This document shows positions 24,177-34,520 of a stretch of 64,000 nt of DNA, one piece after another. The translations under genes and the position numbers were made by a program. The stretch is from positions 44,783-108,782 of the forward strand of contig ONPN01000012.1 of assembly GCA_900319695.1 (NCBI GenBank). Direction: 5' to 3'. How positions within the stretch are numbered: the stretch's first letter is position 1; each line of letters opens with the position of its first letter. The notes under the pieces are model-generated. The model was not told where the DNA came from. It searched no databases and worked only from the letters and a program-made list of their open reading frames with translations. This DNA comes from an uncultured Eubacteriales bacterium. GTDB lineage: Bacteria > Bacillota > Clostridia > Oscillospirales > Oscillospiraceae.

Positions 24177-27155
24177 ATGGAGAGATATCGGTTCACAAGC
24201 GAACAGCAAAAGCTGCTGGAGGGCCTGCGCCAGCCCTTTGCCGTCTATCAGTTTATCGACAGAAAGGTTGTCACCATTGTCCTCTCGGACGGCCTGTGCA
24301 AGCTCTTCGGTTATGAGGATCGCGCGAAGGCCTGTTATGAAATGGATCACGACATGTACAAGGATGTCCATCCGGACGACACCGCGCGCATCGCCAACGC
24401 CGCCATGAAGTTTGCGACCGAGGGCGGCACTTACGAGGTTGTCTATCGCATTCGGCGGAAGAACTGCGCCGACTATACCGTCGTGCATGCGACGGGTGAG
24501 CATGTCTGGACCGAGGAAGGCGTGCGCCTGGCCCAGGTCTGGTATACGAACGAGGGGAGTTACCGCGAGGGCGGCATCCACGTTGGATCGGAGCTCAATC
24601 AGGCGTTCTGCAACGCCCTGCATGAGGAGAGCCTGCTCAAGGCCAGCCACTATGATTATCTCACCGGCCTGCCGAGCATGAGCTATTTCTTTGAACTGAC
24701 CGAGCTTGGCCGCGAGGCGATGCTGAAAGAGGGCGGCAAGCCTGTGCTCTTGTACATCGACCTGAGCGGTATGAAATACTATAACTACAAGCATGGCTTC
24801 GCCGAGGGCGATAAGCTGCTGCGCTCCTTTGCAAAGCTGCTCAGCAGCACCTTCCACAACGAGAACTGCTGCCACATCGGCGGGGATCACTTTGCTGTCT
24901 TTACGGACGAGAAAGAACTGAACAACAGGCTCAGAGACTTTTTTGAGCAGTGGAGTGAGCTGCACGGCAGCGCGCTCCCTGTCCGCGTCGGCGTCTATCC
25001 CGACCGCATGGGCTCTGTGCCTGTCAGCTCTGCCTGTGACTTTGCGAAGATCGCGTGCGACGACCTCAAGGGCAGCTACTCCTCGGCCTTCAACTACTAC
25101 CGCACGGAGCTGAGCGAGGAGGCGGTGCGCCATCAGTACATCCTCGAAAATCTGAACAGGGCCCTCAGCGAGCGCTGGATTCAGGTCTACTATCAGCCCA
25201 TCATCCGCGCCGCCAACGGCCGTGTCTGCGACGAGGAGGCCCTCGCCCGCTGGATGGACCCGGACAGGGGCCTGCTGCCCCCGTGCGAGTTCATCCCGCC
25301 GCTTGAGGAGGCGGGGCTCATCTACAAGCTGGATCTCTACGTCCTCGACCGGGTGCTGGAGAAGATGAAGATTGAACAGTCCTACGGCCTCACGGTGGTG
25401 CCTCACTCGATCAACCTCTCGCGCTCGGACTTCGACAACTGCAATATCGTTGAGGAGATCTGCGTGCGCGTGGACGCCGCCGGGATCGGACGCGAGAAGA
25501 TCACCATTGAGATCACCGAGAGCACCCTTGCCAGCGACTTTGACTTTATGAAGGAGCAGGTCGAACGCTTCCAGAGTCTGGGCTTCCCCGTGTGGATGGA
25601 TGACTTCGGCAGCGGCTATTCCTCCCTCGATCTGCTGCAGAGCATACGCTTTGACCTGCTCAAGTTCGATATGAGCTTTATGAAGAAGCTCGACGAGAGC
25701 GACAACAGCCGCATCGTGCTGACGGAGCTGGTGAAGCTGGCGAGCTCCCTCGGAATGGACACTGTCTGTGAGGGCGTGGAGACGGAGGAGCAGGCCCGCT
25801 TTCTGCAGGAGATCGGCTGTTCCAAACTTCAGGGTTATTACTACTGCAGACCCATCCCGCTTGAGCGCATTGTGGAGCGCTACAAGACGGGCACGCAGAT
25901 CGGCTTTGAGAATCCGGATGAGTCCGCCTACTACGACGCGATCGGCCGCGTCAACCTCTATGACCTCGCTGTCATCGCAAGCGGAGACGACACCGTTCTC
26001 CATAACTTCTTCAATACGCTGCCCATGGGCATCCTGGAGCTTCAGGACGACCAGGTGCGTTTTGTCCGCAGCAATCCGTCCTACCGGGATTTCATGGTGC
26101 GCTTCTTCGACCTCGACATCGCCTTGACAAAGGGGGGCTTCGCCAAGCTGCCCGTCGACCCGAACGAGGGCTCCGGCTTTATGAACAAGGTGAAAAGCTG
26201 CTGTAAAACCGGCGGCCGCGCCTTCTTTGATGAGCAGATGCCGGACGGTTCCGTCGTCCACTCCTTCACTCGCAAAATCAGCGAGAACCCGGTCACGGGG
26301 GCAGTCTCGGCGGTGGTGGCGGTGCTGTCGGTCACGGAGGCGGGCGAGGGGACAAGCTACGCGAACATCGCCCGGGCCTTGGCCGCCGACTACCGCAACC
26401 TCTACTACGTCGATCTGGAGACGGACGATTATATCGAATACAGCTCCGTCGCCGGCGACGAGGAGCTTGACCTGGAGCGGCACGGCAAGGACTTCTTCAA
26501 CGCCGTCAAGCGCGACACCATGACGCGCGTCTACGAGGAGGACAGGCCCCTCTTACTGGCCGCTTTTACCAAGGACAACGTCCTGCGGGAGCTCGACCGC
26601 CAGGGCGTGTTTACTATGACCTATCGTCTGGTCGATACGGGCAAACCGATCTACGCAAATCTCAAGATCATGCGCATGCGGCAGGACGACAGTCACCTCA
26701 TCATCGGCGTGAGCATCATCGACTCCCAGATGAAGCAAAAGGAGCAGATGGAGAGCGCACGGAAGGAGCGGGACGCGCTGGCGCGTATCATGGCGCTGAC
26801 CGAAAGCTACATCAGCCTCTACTCCGTCGACCCCGACACGGGGCGCTATATCGAATACACGTCGACCGAGGAATACGAGAGCCTCGGCCTTGCCAAGGAG
26901 GGCGAGGACTTCTTCCGCCGCGCGGTGGAGGATGCGCAGCTCGCCGTCTGCCCGGACGATCTGCCGGACTTTCTGGAGACGTTTACCATGGAAAAAATTC
27001 TTGCCGAGATCCGGACGGCGGGCCTCTTCAAGCTCCACTACCGTCTCGTCATCGGCGGGAAGCCGCAGCCCGTCACACTCAAAATCGCACCCTTCCTGGA
27101 GGGACGGGAGCGCCGCCTGCTGGTCGGCGTGAGAACCTGGAAGGACAGAAAATAG
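24177..27155 (+). CDS. PAS-GGDEF-EAL cyclic-di-GMP phosphodiesterase
   Basis: 992 residues. A PAS domain (about 10-125) comes first, then a GGDEF domain (about 155-310) whose active-site motif is GGDHF at 235-239, so cyclase activity is doubtful. The EAL domain (about 325-570) keeps EALARW (354-356), SINLSR, IEITES, DDFGSGYSS and CEGVETEEQ, all expected of an active phosphodiesterase. The last 400 residues hold about three more PAS-like repeats (for example YRNLYYVDLETDDYIEYSS and ESYISLYSVDPDTGRYIEY). No membrane segment is seen, so it is cytoplasmic. ATG 24177 is chosen; open sequence continues upstream through the promoter. Confidence 0.9.
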   Translation: MERYRFTSEQQKLLEGLRQPFAVYQFIDRKVVTIVLSDGLCKLFGYEDRAKACYEMDHDMYKDVHPDDTARIANAAMKFATEGGTYEVVYRIRRKNCADYTVVHATGEHVWTEEGVRLAQVWYTNEGSYREGGIHVGSELNQAFCNALHEESLLKASHYDYLTGLPSMSYFFELTELGREAMLKEGGKPVLLYIDLSGMKYYNYKHGFAEGDKLLRSFAKLLSSTFHNENCCHIGGDHFAVFTDEKELNNRLRDFFEQWSELHGSALPVRVGVYPDRMGSVPVSSACDFAKIACDDLKGSYSSAFNYYRTELSEEAVRHQYILENLNRALSERWIQVYYQPIIRAANGRVCDEEALARWMDPDRGLLPPCEFIPPLEEAGLIYKLDLYVLDRVLEKMKIEQSYGLTVVPHSINLSRSDFDNCNIVEEICVRVDAAGIGREKITIEITESTLASDFDFMKEQVERFQSLGFPVWMDDFGSGYSSLDLLQSIRFDLLKFDMSFMKKLDESDNSRIVLTELVKLASSLGMDTVCEGVETEEQARFLQEIGCSKLQGYYYCRPIPLERIVERYKTGTQIGFENPDESAYYDAIGRVNLYDLAVIASGDDTVLHNFFNTLPMGILELQDDQVRFVRSNPSYRDFMVRFFDLDIALTKGGFAKLPVDPNEGSGFMNKVKSCCKTGGRAFFDEQMPDGSVVHSFTRKISENPVTGAVSAVVAVLSVTEAGEGTSYANIARALAADYRNLYYVDLETDDYIEYSSVAGDEELDLERHGKDFFNAVKRDTMTRVYEEDRPLLLAAFTKDNVLRELDRQGVFTMTYRLVDTGKPIYANLKIMRMRQDDSHLIIGVSIIDSQMKQKEQMESARKERDALARIMALTESYISLYSVDPDTGRYIEYTSTEEYESLGLAKEGEDFFRRAVEDAQLAVCPDDLPDFLETFTMEKILAEIRTAGLFKLHYRLVIGGKPQPVTLKIAPFLEGRERRLLVGVRTWKDRK

Positions 27156-27160
27156 TAATA

Positions 27161-27303
27161 ATAGAAACCCGACAGCCCTTCCTGCAAAATTTGCGTCATA
27201 CTGCGTTGAAGCCCTTGACCGTATATTTCCATTGTGCTCTGCGCTCTTCGCCTTGCCTGACACAAATTTTGCCCGGAATTTCTTGCCTGCTTTCTATCAG
27301 GGA
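27161..27303. repeat. Imperfect inverted repeat after the EAL gene
   Basis: The left arm starts ATAGAAA and ends GCAAAATTTGCGTCA (to 27198). The right arm, from TGACACAAATTTTGC (27258) to TTTCTAT, is its imperfect complement. About 60 bases lie between. It has the size and shape of a small non-coding repeat. Confidence 0.5.
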
Positions 27304-27318
27304 ATAGTATAAATCAAT

Positions 27319-27360
27319 AAGAAAGACGCCGCATGCCTTAAGATATGCGGCGTCTTTCTT
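27319..27360. terminator. Strong bidirectional terminator
   Basis: Perfect 16-base-pair stem (27319-27334 with 27345-27360) containing GACGCCGCAT, between the convergent EAL and histidine kinase genes. Confidence 0.9.
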
Positions 27361-27365
27361 GTTGA

Positions 27366-30221
27366 TCAGGTGCTCGCCTCGGCCTCAAAGATCAGCTCCT
27401 CCAGCGTCTGGTAGAGCAGGTCCGGTTCGACGGGCTTTGACAGGTGGGCGTTCATGCCCGCCTGGAGAGAGCGCTGCACGTCCTCGTCGAAGGCGTTGGC
27501 GGTCAGGGCGATGATGGGCACGCGCTTTGCGTCGGGTCTGTCAAGGGCGCGGATGGCGGAGGCTGCCTCAAGCCCGTCCATCTCCGGCATGCGCACGTCC
27601 ATCAGCACCGCGTCATAGCCCCAAATCTCACTGTCGCGGAACATCTCCAGCGCGATGCGTCCGTTCTCGGCGTGTTCGACCTTCGCGTCCTTCATGTCGA
27701 GGATGTCCATCATGATCTCGGCGTTGATCTCAATGTCCTCGGCGAGGAGGATGCGCTTTCCCGCGAGATCGGCGCGCTTTTTTTCCTCAAAAAGAGTCAG
27801 GTGATTGCGCCGCGCGACCCGCTCAAACTCCGCGACCACGTTGGAGGCGAAGAGGGGCTTGGCGATAAAGCTGTCGATGCCGGCGCTGAGCGCCTCCTCC
27901 AGAATATCGTCCCAGGTGTAGGCCGTGAGGATGATGACGGTGCTGTCGCTGCCAAAATGTTCGCGTATGCGGCGGGTGGTCTCGAGCCCGTCCATGCCGG
28001 GCATGGTCCTGTCCATGAGCACAAGATTGTAGGGCTCCTGTTTGCCGAGCCGGAGCTCCATCATGCGCAGGGCTTCCTCGCCGCACAGGCAGACGTCGGC
28101 GCGGATGCCGACCTCGTCCAGCACCGTGCGGGCATGCTCGGCGGAGATCTCCTCGTCGTCCACGACCAGCACGCGCAGCTTCGCGGGGTCGACGGAGTCG
28201 TCCCTGGCCGGACCCTCGTGCGCGCTGTTTCGCAGCGTGACGACGACGGTGAACTCTGACCCGACGCCCTTCTCAGAGTCGACCGTGATGGTGCCGTTCA
28301 TCATCTCCACGATGTTCTTCGTGATCGCCATGCCGAGACCCGTGCTGCCGTACTTGTTTTTGCGGCTGCTGTCCTCCTGGGAGAAGGCGTCGAAAATCCT
28401 GGGGATGAACTCCTTGTCCATGCCGACGCCCGTGTCCTTCACACGGAACCTGAGCGTGGACTGATCCTCAAACACGGCGGTGCGCTCCACGCTCAGCGTG
28501 ACGCTGCCGGGCGCGTCGGTGAACTTGATGGCGTTGGAGAGAATGTTGATGAGCACCTCCTTGAGCTTGGTGTCGTCACCGATGTAATAGTCGTCGACGC
28601 GGCTCAAAATGCGGCACTCGTAATGCAGACCCTTGTCCTCGCACTGGGACATGACCATGGTGTTGATCTGCTCGAGCATGGCGCTGAAGGAGAACTCCTC
28701 CTTGCGCAGCACGATGCGGCCGGACTCAATGCGGCTCATATCCAGAATGTCGTTGATCAGCTCCAGCAGATGGCGGGCGCTGCCGCCGATCTTTTCCAGA
28801 TAATCCCTGGTCTGGGGGGAGAGGCTGTCGTCGTGCAGGGCGAGATTGTCAAGGCCGATGATGGCGTTCATGGGCGTGCGGATCTCATGGCTCATGCTCG
28901 ACAGAAAGGCGGTCTTCGCCTTGTTCGCGTCCTCGGCGACGACCAGCGCCTCGGCCAGAGCCTCGTTCCTGGCCATGGCCTCGCGCATCTCCTCGTCGAT
29001 GACCGTCAGGCCGAGGCCGACCGCGTGGACCATGTTGTCGTCCCGGTCCTCGGCGCGGCGCACACCGGCGGCGCGGATCATCTCATAGTACTCGCGCCCC
29101 TGGCGTCTGGCCAGATAGCGATAGGCGATGATGGGCTCGGTCAAAAGGCGGCGGCGGATGTTGTCGGGGTCGACAAACTTCAAAAAGCCCTCCCGGTACA
29201 TCTCGGTCACGCAGTTTTCCGCATACCAGGTGAGGCGCTCCGTATAGGGGAAGTGCACACCCACCGGCGTCTGATCGGGGTCGCTGGGGTCGTCGCGGCA
29301 GCAGATGCCCACGTCCTCATCGAGGTTTACATAATAAACACTGCGGTAGTCCGAGGCCATGGCGGTGATCATGCTGTTGGCCTGGGTGTTGGCGTGGGTG
29401 ATGTGCGTGCGCAGATCGTCGCGCAGGTTGGAGATGCGGTCCTCAAGCCCCTGGATGCTGCCGTCCCATTCCACGCCCATGGCGGGCTCGGCCGGACTTC
29501 CCTCCGTCTGGGAGGCGGAGTCGGTCGTCAGGGAGAGAAGGTCGTCCGCCAGCTCGTTGAGATCCTTTTGGATCGTGGTCATGCTGCGGGAGTACTGGCG
29601 GGTCAGAAAGAGGATGATCCCGATGCCGATGATCACGAACAGCGCGCAGCCCAGCATGATGATCCGCGCGTTTTCGTTGAGCTCCGCCTCATACCAGGCG
29701 GCGGAGAAGTCGGCGGTGACGATCGCGATCACCTTGCCGTCGGAATTGAACACCGGGCTGAAAGCACCGTAGAAGCGGCCCCAGGAGTCCTCATAGGGCT
29801 CCTCGTCCACGGCGGGCGTGCCCTGGCTGGCTTTATACAGCGCGTCGGTATACACGACGGGGGAGCCGAACTCGCTTGGCGTGACCGTGTCGGGGTCGAT
29901 GCCGAAGCTGAAGGTCCCATCCGCCTCGGGCCGGACATAGTAGATATAGTCCAGCTTGATGTTGTCCCGGAAGCAGACGAGGATATCCGTCACGGCCTGA
30001 TACTCCGGCGTGCCCTTGTCCTCGGCACGCAGCCTGTCCAGCACGTCGCCGTCCAGCATGGCTGCGGCGGTGTTGACAATGTCCAGCATGCGCTCGTTGA
30101 TCAGGGTTTTCATGGCGTCGCGCGACTGCTGCATCAGCGTCGCGCCGAGCGCGATGTTTGTCACCAGCATGAAGACGGAGGCCATCAGAATGATTTTTCC
30201 GCGTATACCCAGCTTTTTCAT
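27366..30221 (-). CDS. Membrane hybrid histidine kinase with two receiver domains
   Basis: 951 residues. Membrane helices at about 8-29 and 187-207 flank an extracellular Cache-like sensor domain. A PAS-like region follows (about 285-410, [14 protein letters not shown]), then HisKA with [14 protein letters not shown] and phospho-acceptor His445. The HATPase has NAIKF, DTGVGM and GSTGLGMAI. Two REC domains follow, with phospho-acceptors in LVLMDRTMP and AVLMDVRMP. No HPt domain is present, so an outside phosphotransfer partner may exist. ATG 30221 follows GGAAAGG; the frame upstream overlaps the divergent promoter. No response regulator gene is adjacent. Confidence 0.93.
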   Translation of the reverse strand: MKKLGIRGKIILMASVFMLVTNIALGATLMQQSRDAMKTLINERMLDIVNTAAAMLDGDVLDRLRAEDKGTPEYQAVTDILVCFRDNIKLDYIYYVRPEADGTFSFGIDPDTVTPSEFGSPVVYTDALYKASQGTPAVDEEPYEDSWGRFYGAFSPVFNSDGKVIAIVTADFSAAWYEAELNENARIIMLGCALFVIIGIGIILFLTRQYSRSMTTIQKDLNELADDLLSLTTDSASQTEGSPAEPAMGVEWDGSIQGLEDRISNLRDDLRTHITHANTQANSMITAMASDYRSVYYVNLDEDVGICCRDDPSDPDQTPVGVHFPYTERLTWYAENCVTEMYREGFLKFVDPDNIRRRLLTEPIIAYRYLARRQGREYYEMIRAAGVRRAEDRDDNMVHAVGLGLTVIDEEMREAMARNEALAEALVVAEDANKAKTAFLSSMSHEIRTPMNAIIGLDNLALHDDSLSPQTRDYLEKIGGSARHLLELINDILDMSRIESGRIVLRKEEFSFSAMLEQINTMVMSQCEDKGLHYECRILSRVDDYYIGDDTKLKEVLINILSNAIKFTDAPGSVTLSVERTAVFEDQSTLRFRVKDTGVGMDKEFIPRIFDAFSQEDSSRKNKYGSTGLGMAITKNIVEMMNGTITVDSEKGVGSEFTVVVTLRNSAHEGPARDDSVDPAKLRVLVVDDEEISAEHARTVLDEVGIRADVCLCGEEALRMMELRLGKQEPYNLVLMDRTMPGMDGLETTRRIREHFGSDSTVIILTAYTWDDILEEALSAGIDSFIAKPLFASNVVAEFERVARRNHLTLFEEKKRADLAGKRILLAEDIEINAEIMMDILDMKDAKVEHAENGRIALEMFRDSEIWGYDAVLMDVRMPEMDGLEAASAIRALDRPDAKRVPIIALTANAFDEDVQRSLQAGMNAHLSKPVEPDLLYQTLEELIFEAEAST

Positions 30222-30419
30222 AGGCGTTCCCTTTCCAGAGGACCGGGGAAGGTCCATGTAATCTGTCCTGTGCGTGCCGATCAAAGCAGACGGCGGCAGC
30301 GCTGTAACGATCAGTTCAAGAGGCAAAAAAGTGTATATACATTCTTACTTTAACAGAAAAAGAAAGCATTGTAAAGGCACATGCAAGTAAAAAATGTAAA
30401 GGCATGGTGAGCATCAGGC

Positions 30420-30448
30420 TTGACTGGGGCGGGGCTGTTTCCTATACT
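30420..30448 (+). promoter_or_regulatory. SigA promoter of the oxidoreductase operon
   Basis: TTGACT (30420-30425), a 17-base spacer, TATACT (30443-30448), about 70 bases before the ATG. Confidence 0.75.
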
Positions 30449-30518
30449 TATATGTGCACAGTCAGAACATACAGTGATGAAACAGAAAGACGGTCTCTTT
30501 TGACCGGGGGTGACGGGG

Positions 30519-33500
30519 ATGGATGACATTACGAACAGAGAGCGTTTGCTCCGCGGACGGGATTTCCTGTACGCGCTCTTTTATAAAGCCTTTGCCCGCG
30601 AGCCGGACGCGGCCTTCCTGGAAGCGCTGTCCGATCCGGGCACGGCGGCATGCTTTGCCGCCTTTACGGGCGAGGCGCCCGCCCGGCTTGCCGAGCTTCG
30701 AGCGCCGGAGAACGGAGAGACGTTTATACGTGCCTTGCGTAAGGAATACATGCGCCTCTTTGTCGGCTCGCCGGTCCCTGAGGCGCCGCCCTGGGAGTCG
30801 GTCTATACCGGCGTGGAGGGGCTGCTGTTCCAGGAGGCGACGCTGGAGGTCCGCGCTTGCTGTCGGCGCTTCGGCCTGCTGCCGGAGAAGTATCCCCATG
30901 CTGCGGACGACAGTCTCGCGCTGGAGCTGGGCTTTCTGTCCGTGCTCTCACACCGCGCCGTGTCCGCGCATGAGGCGGGGAGGGAAGAAGAGCTGCGCCG
31001 CCTGCTTGACGGCTCGCACACGTTTATCAAAGAGCACCTCGCGCGCTGGCTTCCGCGTTTGATGCGGAGGATGGGCGCGGCTGTCCTGCTCTATCGCCGG
31101 CTTGCGCGGATGCTGGACGCTTTCCTGAAAGCGGACGGGAGAGTCCTGGAGAAACTGCATGAGGGGCGAGTTCCGGAGATCGCGGAAGTTCCGGAAGGCT
31201 TTGAAAACCTGTTTGCCGCCCTCGACGCGCTTACCGTACCGGACGCGGAAAACCGCCTGCGCGTCTGCGAGGCGGCTGACGAAGAAGGAGAGGGCAAGTG
31301 GGTCGCCGCGCCCTGCTGGCACAACTGCGGCGGCAAGTGCCTGGTGCGCGCTTTTGTCAAGGACGGCGTCGTCCTCCGCCAGGGCACGGACAATTCCAGC
31401 ACCGACGACGAGATCAACCGCCAGCAGCGCGCCTGCCTGCGCGGCTACGCCCAGCAATTCCAGGCGCGGGGCCTGGACCGCCTGCGCTTTCCCATGAGGC
31501 GAAAGCACTGGATCCCCGGCGATCCCCACGGCGAGCTCCGGGGCCGGGACGAGTGGGAGCGCATCACCTGGGACGAGGCGGCGCAGATCATCCGCGACGA
31601 GCTTTCGCGCATCCGGGAAAGCTACGGCGACAACGCCGTCCTCGCCCTCGGCAGCCAGAGCGAGAGCCTTTTGAACAAGCTGAACATCAACTATCTCACC
31701 GCCTGGACCACCTCCTCCTGGGGGACCTGGTACGCCCCCGGCGTGCTGGGCTGGGCCGACGGCTGCAATTTTTACGACTGCAACCTTGACCGGCTGGACA
31801 TGATGAACTGTGACTATGTCGTGGCTTTCGGCTATAACCCCGCCTGGTCGGCCCTGGGAAACGCGACCAACTATGCGCTCTCCTGGAAAAACGCGGGTGT
31901 GAAGTTCATTCTCTTCGACCCCATCTACACCGACACCGCGTCCATCCTCGGCGCGCGCTGGGTTCCTATCCGCCCCGGCACCGACATGGCCGCCATGATG
32001 GCGATGTCGTATGTGCTTTTGGAAGAGGACAGGGACGGCTCTCTCATCGACTGGGACTTTCTGGAGCGCTGCTGCCTCGGCTGGGACAGAGACCACATGC
32101 CCGCCGACGCCAAAACCGACGAGAACTACTTCGACTATCTGCGCGGCGCATACGACGGCGTACCCAAGACGCCGGAGTGGGCGGAAAAGATCAGCGGCGT
32201 TCCCGCCGACACGCTGCGCGAGGTCGCGCGCGTGCTCGGCAGGAAAAACAACGTGGCGCTGCTCTGCTCCTACGCCTGCGCGAGGACCTACGATACCGAG
32301 CAGCTGCCCCAGACCGCGATCTGTCTGGCGGCCATGGGCGGCCACATCGGCAAAAGCGGCAACTGTGTCGGGCCCACCGCCTGGAACCACACCAACAACT
32401 TCGGGCCCCGCCTCATCAAGGCGGGCTCGCCGGGGCCTGACGGGGCGGTATACGGCACTGGCCGGGCCACCGCCGTCTGCGAGACCCAGCTCTGGGGCGC
32501 GGTGCTGGGCGAGCCCTTTAATCCCACGACGGTCTTCACCAAAATCAACGAGGCCGGGCCCGACGGCTGGAAGAATGCGATCGCGGGCTGTGATCTGACG
32601 GAGCGCGTCGAGAGCATGACGGCCACGGTCAAGATGATCTGGACCGCGGGCAAGGCCAAGCTCACCACCTGCGAGGGGGCGAAGAAGGGGATTGAGGCCT
32701 TCCGCTCCGTCGAGTTCGTGGTCGGCCAGGGCCACTTTCTGACTGCAACGAACAAGTATGCCGACATCGTCCTGCCCATCACTACCAACTGGGAGCGGGA
32801 GGGCAGCTACCTCTGGGAGGGCTACTATAACCGCGACATCCTGCTTGTGAGCCGCCGGGTTCTCCCGAGCTTCTATGAGGCCAAAAGCGACCTCGAGGCT
32901 GTGATCGCCGTGGGGGAAAAGTTTGGCCTGAGCGCCGACATGTGGGGCACAGTCTCGGCAAAGCAGCGGCTTTTTAACTCCGTAATATCCAGCACCGTTA
33001 TCAAAGAGGACGGCGTGAATTGGGAAAAGCTCGTCTCCGTCACCGAGGACGACTTGCGCGAATGGGGCGTCGAGGGCAGACCGCAGGAGGGCCGCATCCC
33101 CCTCAGAACATATATGGCCGACGGCCTGTACCGCGTCGAACGCCACGTCGGCGACAAGTTCGGCTACATCGACAAGAAAGACTTCCGGGATGATCCCGAG
33201 GGTCATCCCATCGCCACCGTCTCCGGAAAGATCGAGTTTGCCTGTCAGACCTGGGCCGACATCCTCAACAGCCAGGGCTTCTCTGAAAGCGTCTACAGCG
33301 CCATCCCAAAGTATCGAGCTCCGACCCAGGGCTACGAGGCCACGTTCAGAGTCGGCCGACCCGGCGGCGGGAAGGGAAAATACCCGCTGCAGTGCATCAA
33401 CCCCCACTACCAGCGGCGCGCGCACTCCGTTTTCGACAATGTCCCCTGGCTGCGCGAGGCCATGCCGAACCCGGTGTTCCTGTCCAAAACGGACGCCGAG

Positions 33501-33788
33501 GCGCGCGGCATCCGGGAAGGCGACACGGTCAAAATCGCCTCCCCCTACGGCGAGACCCTGCGCAAAGCCTGCGTCACCGCGCGCATGACCCCGGGCGTCG
33601 TCGGCCTGCCGCACGGGCCCTGGCTGCGCGTGGACGAGAAGACCGGCATCGACCGCTCCGGCAGTGAAAATTACATCACCGGCCAGGTCGCCACCGGCAT
33701 GGGCTGCAGCGGGTACAACACCCTCTGCGTCGAGGTGAGCCTCTTTGACGGCGAGCCCATCCCGGACGATCAGGAGGCGCGGAGATGA
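30519..33788 (+). CDS. TorD-type chaperone fused to Mo-bis-MGD oxidoreductase (DmsA-like)
   Basis: 1089 residues in one unbroken frame. Residues about 10-185 are a TorD/DmsD-like chaperone: the EYMRLFVGSPVPEAPPWESVY block and the later HTFIKEHLARWLP helix. A linker (about 190-255) joins it to a complete DMSO-reductase family subunit: a [4Fe-4S] site Cys266-x3-Cys270-x3-Cys274 with Cys306, then ERITWDEAAQIIRDEL, TSSWGTWY near the expected Mo ligand Ser, and the C-terminal MGD-binding domain (PLQCINPHYQRRAHSVFDN). There is no twin-arginine signal. It starts with ATG 30519 or GTG 30510. The ferredoxin partner overlaps by 4 bases. The substrate (sulfoxide, N-oxide or other) is unknown. Confidence 0.9.
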   Translation: MDDITNRERLLRGRDFLYALFYKAFAREPDAAFLEALSDPGTAACFAAFTGEAPARLAELRAPENGETFIRALRKEYMRLFVGSPVPEAPPWESVYTGVEGLLFQEATLEVRACCRRFGLLPEKYPHAADDSLALELGFLSVLSHRAVSAHEAGREEELRRLLDGSHTFIKEHLARWLPRLMRRMGAAVLLYRRLARMLDAFLKADGRVLEKLHEGRVPEIAEVPEGFENLFAALDALTVPDAENRLRVCEAADEEGEGKWVAAPCWHNCGGKCLVRAFVKDGVVLRQGTDNSSTDDEINRQQRACLRGYAQQFQARGLDRLRFPMRRKHWIPGDPHGELRGRDEWERITWDEAAQIIRDELSRIRESYGDNAVLALGSQSESLLNKLNINYLTAWTTSSWGTWYAPGVLGWADGCNFYDCNLDRLDMMNCDYVVAFGYNPAWSALGNATNYALSWKNAGVKFILFDPIYTDTASILGARWVPIRPGTDMAAMMAMSYVLLEEDRDGSLIDWDFLERCCLGWDRDHMPADAKTDENYFDYLRGAYDGVPKTPEWAEKISGVPADTLREVARVLGRKNNVALLCSYACARTYDTEQLPQTAICLAAMGGHIGKSGNCVGPTAWNHTNNFGPRLIKAGSPGPDGAVYGTGRATAVCETQLWGAVLGEPFNPTTVFTKINEAGPDGWKNAIAGCDLTERVESMTATVKMIWTAGKAKLTTCEGAKKGIEAFRSVEFVVGQGHFLTATNKYADIVLPITTNWEREGSYLWEGYYNRDILLVSRRVLPSFYEAKSDLEAVIAVGEKFGLSADMWGTVSAKQRLFNSVISSTVIKEDGVNWEKLVSVTEDDLREWGVEGRPQEGRIPLRTYMADGLYRVERHVGDKFGYIDKKDFRDDPEGHPIATVSGKIEFACQTWADILNSQGFSESVYSAIPKYRAPTQGYEATFRVGRPGGGKGKYPLQCINPHYQRRAHSVFDNVPWLREAMPNPVFLSKTDAEARGIREGDTVKIASPYGETLRKACVTARMTPGVVGLPHGPWLRVDEKTGIDRSGSENYITGQVATGMGCSGYNTLCVEVSLFDGEPIPDDQEARR

Positions 33789-34372
33789 AGCAATACGGAT
33801 TTTATCTGGACGTGACCCGCTGCGCGGGCTGCCGCGCCTGTCAGATTGCGTGCAAGGACACAAACCGCCTCAACGTCGGCACGTTTTTCCGCCGCGTCCG
33901 CAGCTTCGAGACCGGCGAGTTTCCACATCCCGGCGTCTGGCATCTGTCGGAGAGCTGCCATCACTGCGATCATCCTGCCTGTGCGGCGGCGTGTCCCGTC
34001 GGGCGCATCGTCAAGGACGGGGAGACCGGCCTTGTCGTTTTCGACGCGGAGGTCAAATGCCTCGGGGAGCACTGTCAGCGCTGCGTGAGAGCCTGCCCCT
34101 ATAGGCATCCCGTCTATATCCCGGCGCGCGGAGAGGTCGGCAAGTGCGGCGGCTGTCCGGACAGTCTCCGCGAGGGGCGCTCACCCGCCTGTGTCGAGAG
34201 CTGCATGATGCGCGCGCTGAAATTCGGCCCCGTCGACGAGTTGAGGGAGAAATACGGCCCGGATGCCGTGACCGCCCTGCCCTGCTTCCCGGACGGCGGC
34301 ACGGGCTCCAACTTCCTCATCAGGCCGAACAGCGCCGCCCGGGAGTCTGTATTTGAGGAAAAACACTATTGA
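33785..34372 (+). CDS. DmsB-like four-cluster ferredoxin subunit
   Basis: 195 residues. Four Cys clusters are visible: CAGCRACQIAC, CHHCDHPACAAACP, CQRCVRACP plus CLGEHC, and CGGCPDSL...CVESC, as in DmsB/NrfC-type electron-transfer subunits that carry four [4Fe-4S] clusters. It passes electrons to the catalytic subunit. The ATG overlaps the upstream stop by 4 bases and AGGAGG precedes it. No DmsC/NrfD-type membrane anchor gene follows; the next features are a terminator and a tRNA. The complex is therefore probably soluble and cytoplasmic. Confidence 0.93.
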   Translation: MKQYGFYLDVTRCAGCRACQIACKDTNRLNVGTFFRRVRSFETGEFPHPGVWHLSESCHHCDHPACAAACPVGRIVKDGETGLVVFDAEVKCLGEHCQRCVRACPYRHPVYIPARGEVGKCGGCPDSLREGRSPACVESCMMRALKFGPVDELREKYGPDAVTALPCFPDGGTGSNFLIRPNSAARESVFEEKHY

Positions 34373-34395
34373 TTTTCAACATGCGGATAACAGGG

Positions 34396-34434
34396 AAACG
34401 CGCCGCCGGTCAACACGGACCGGCGGCGCGTTTT
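34396..34434 (+). terminator. Terminator of the oxidoreductase operon
   Basis: A 15-base-pair GC-rich stem (34396-34410 with 34419-34433) followed by TTTT. Confidence 0.85.
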
Positions 34435-34491
34435 GCCTGTGCCGTATCCTGATACTGTCCAATGAAAATGATAAAGTACGTATAAAAAATC

Positions 34492-34520
34492 TTGACTTTG
34501 CCCTGCCTATGTGCTAATAT
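34492..34520 (+). promoter_or_regulatory. SigA promoter of the tRNA-Thr gene
   Basis: TTGACT (34492-34497), a 17-base spacer, TAATAT (34515-34520), 21 bases before the mature tRNA 5' end. Confidence 0.8.

Noticed and set aside
30948-33863. Very long open frame on the minus strand opposite the oxidoreductase gene (also opposite the EAL, histidine kinase and PcrA genes)
   Set aside because: These are mirror frames of GC-rich coding DNA. They lack ribosome sites, read as His/Gly/Ala/Val-rich low-complexity protein, and lie opposite genes with intact domains.
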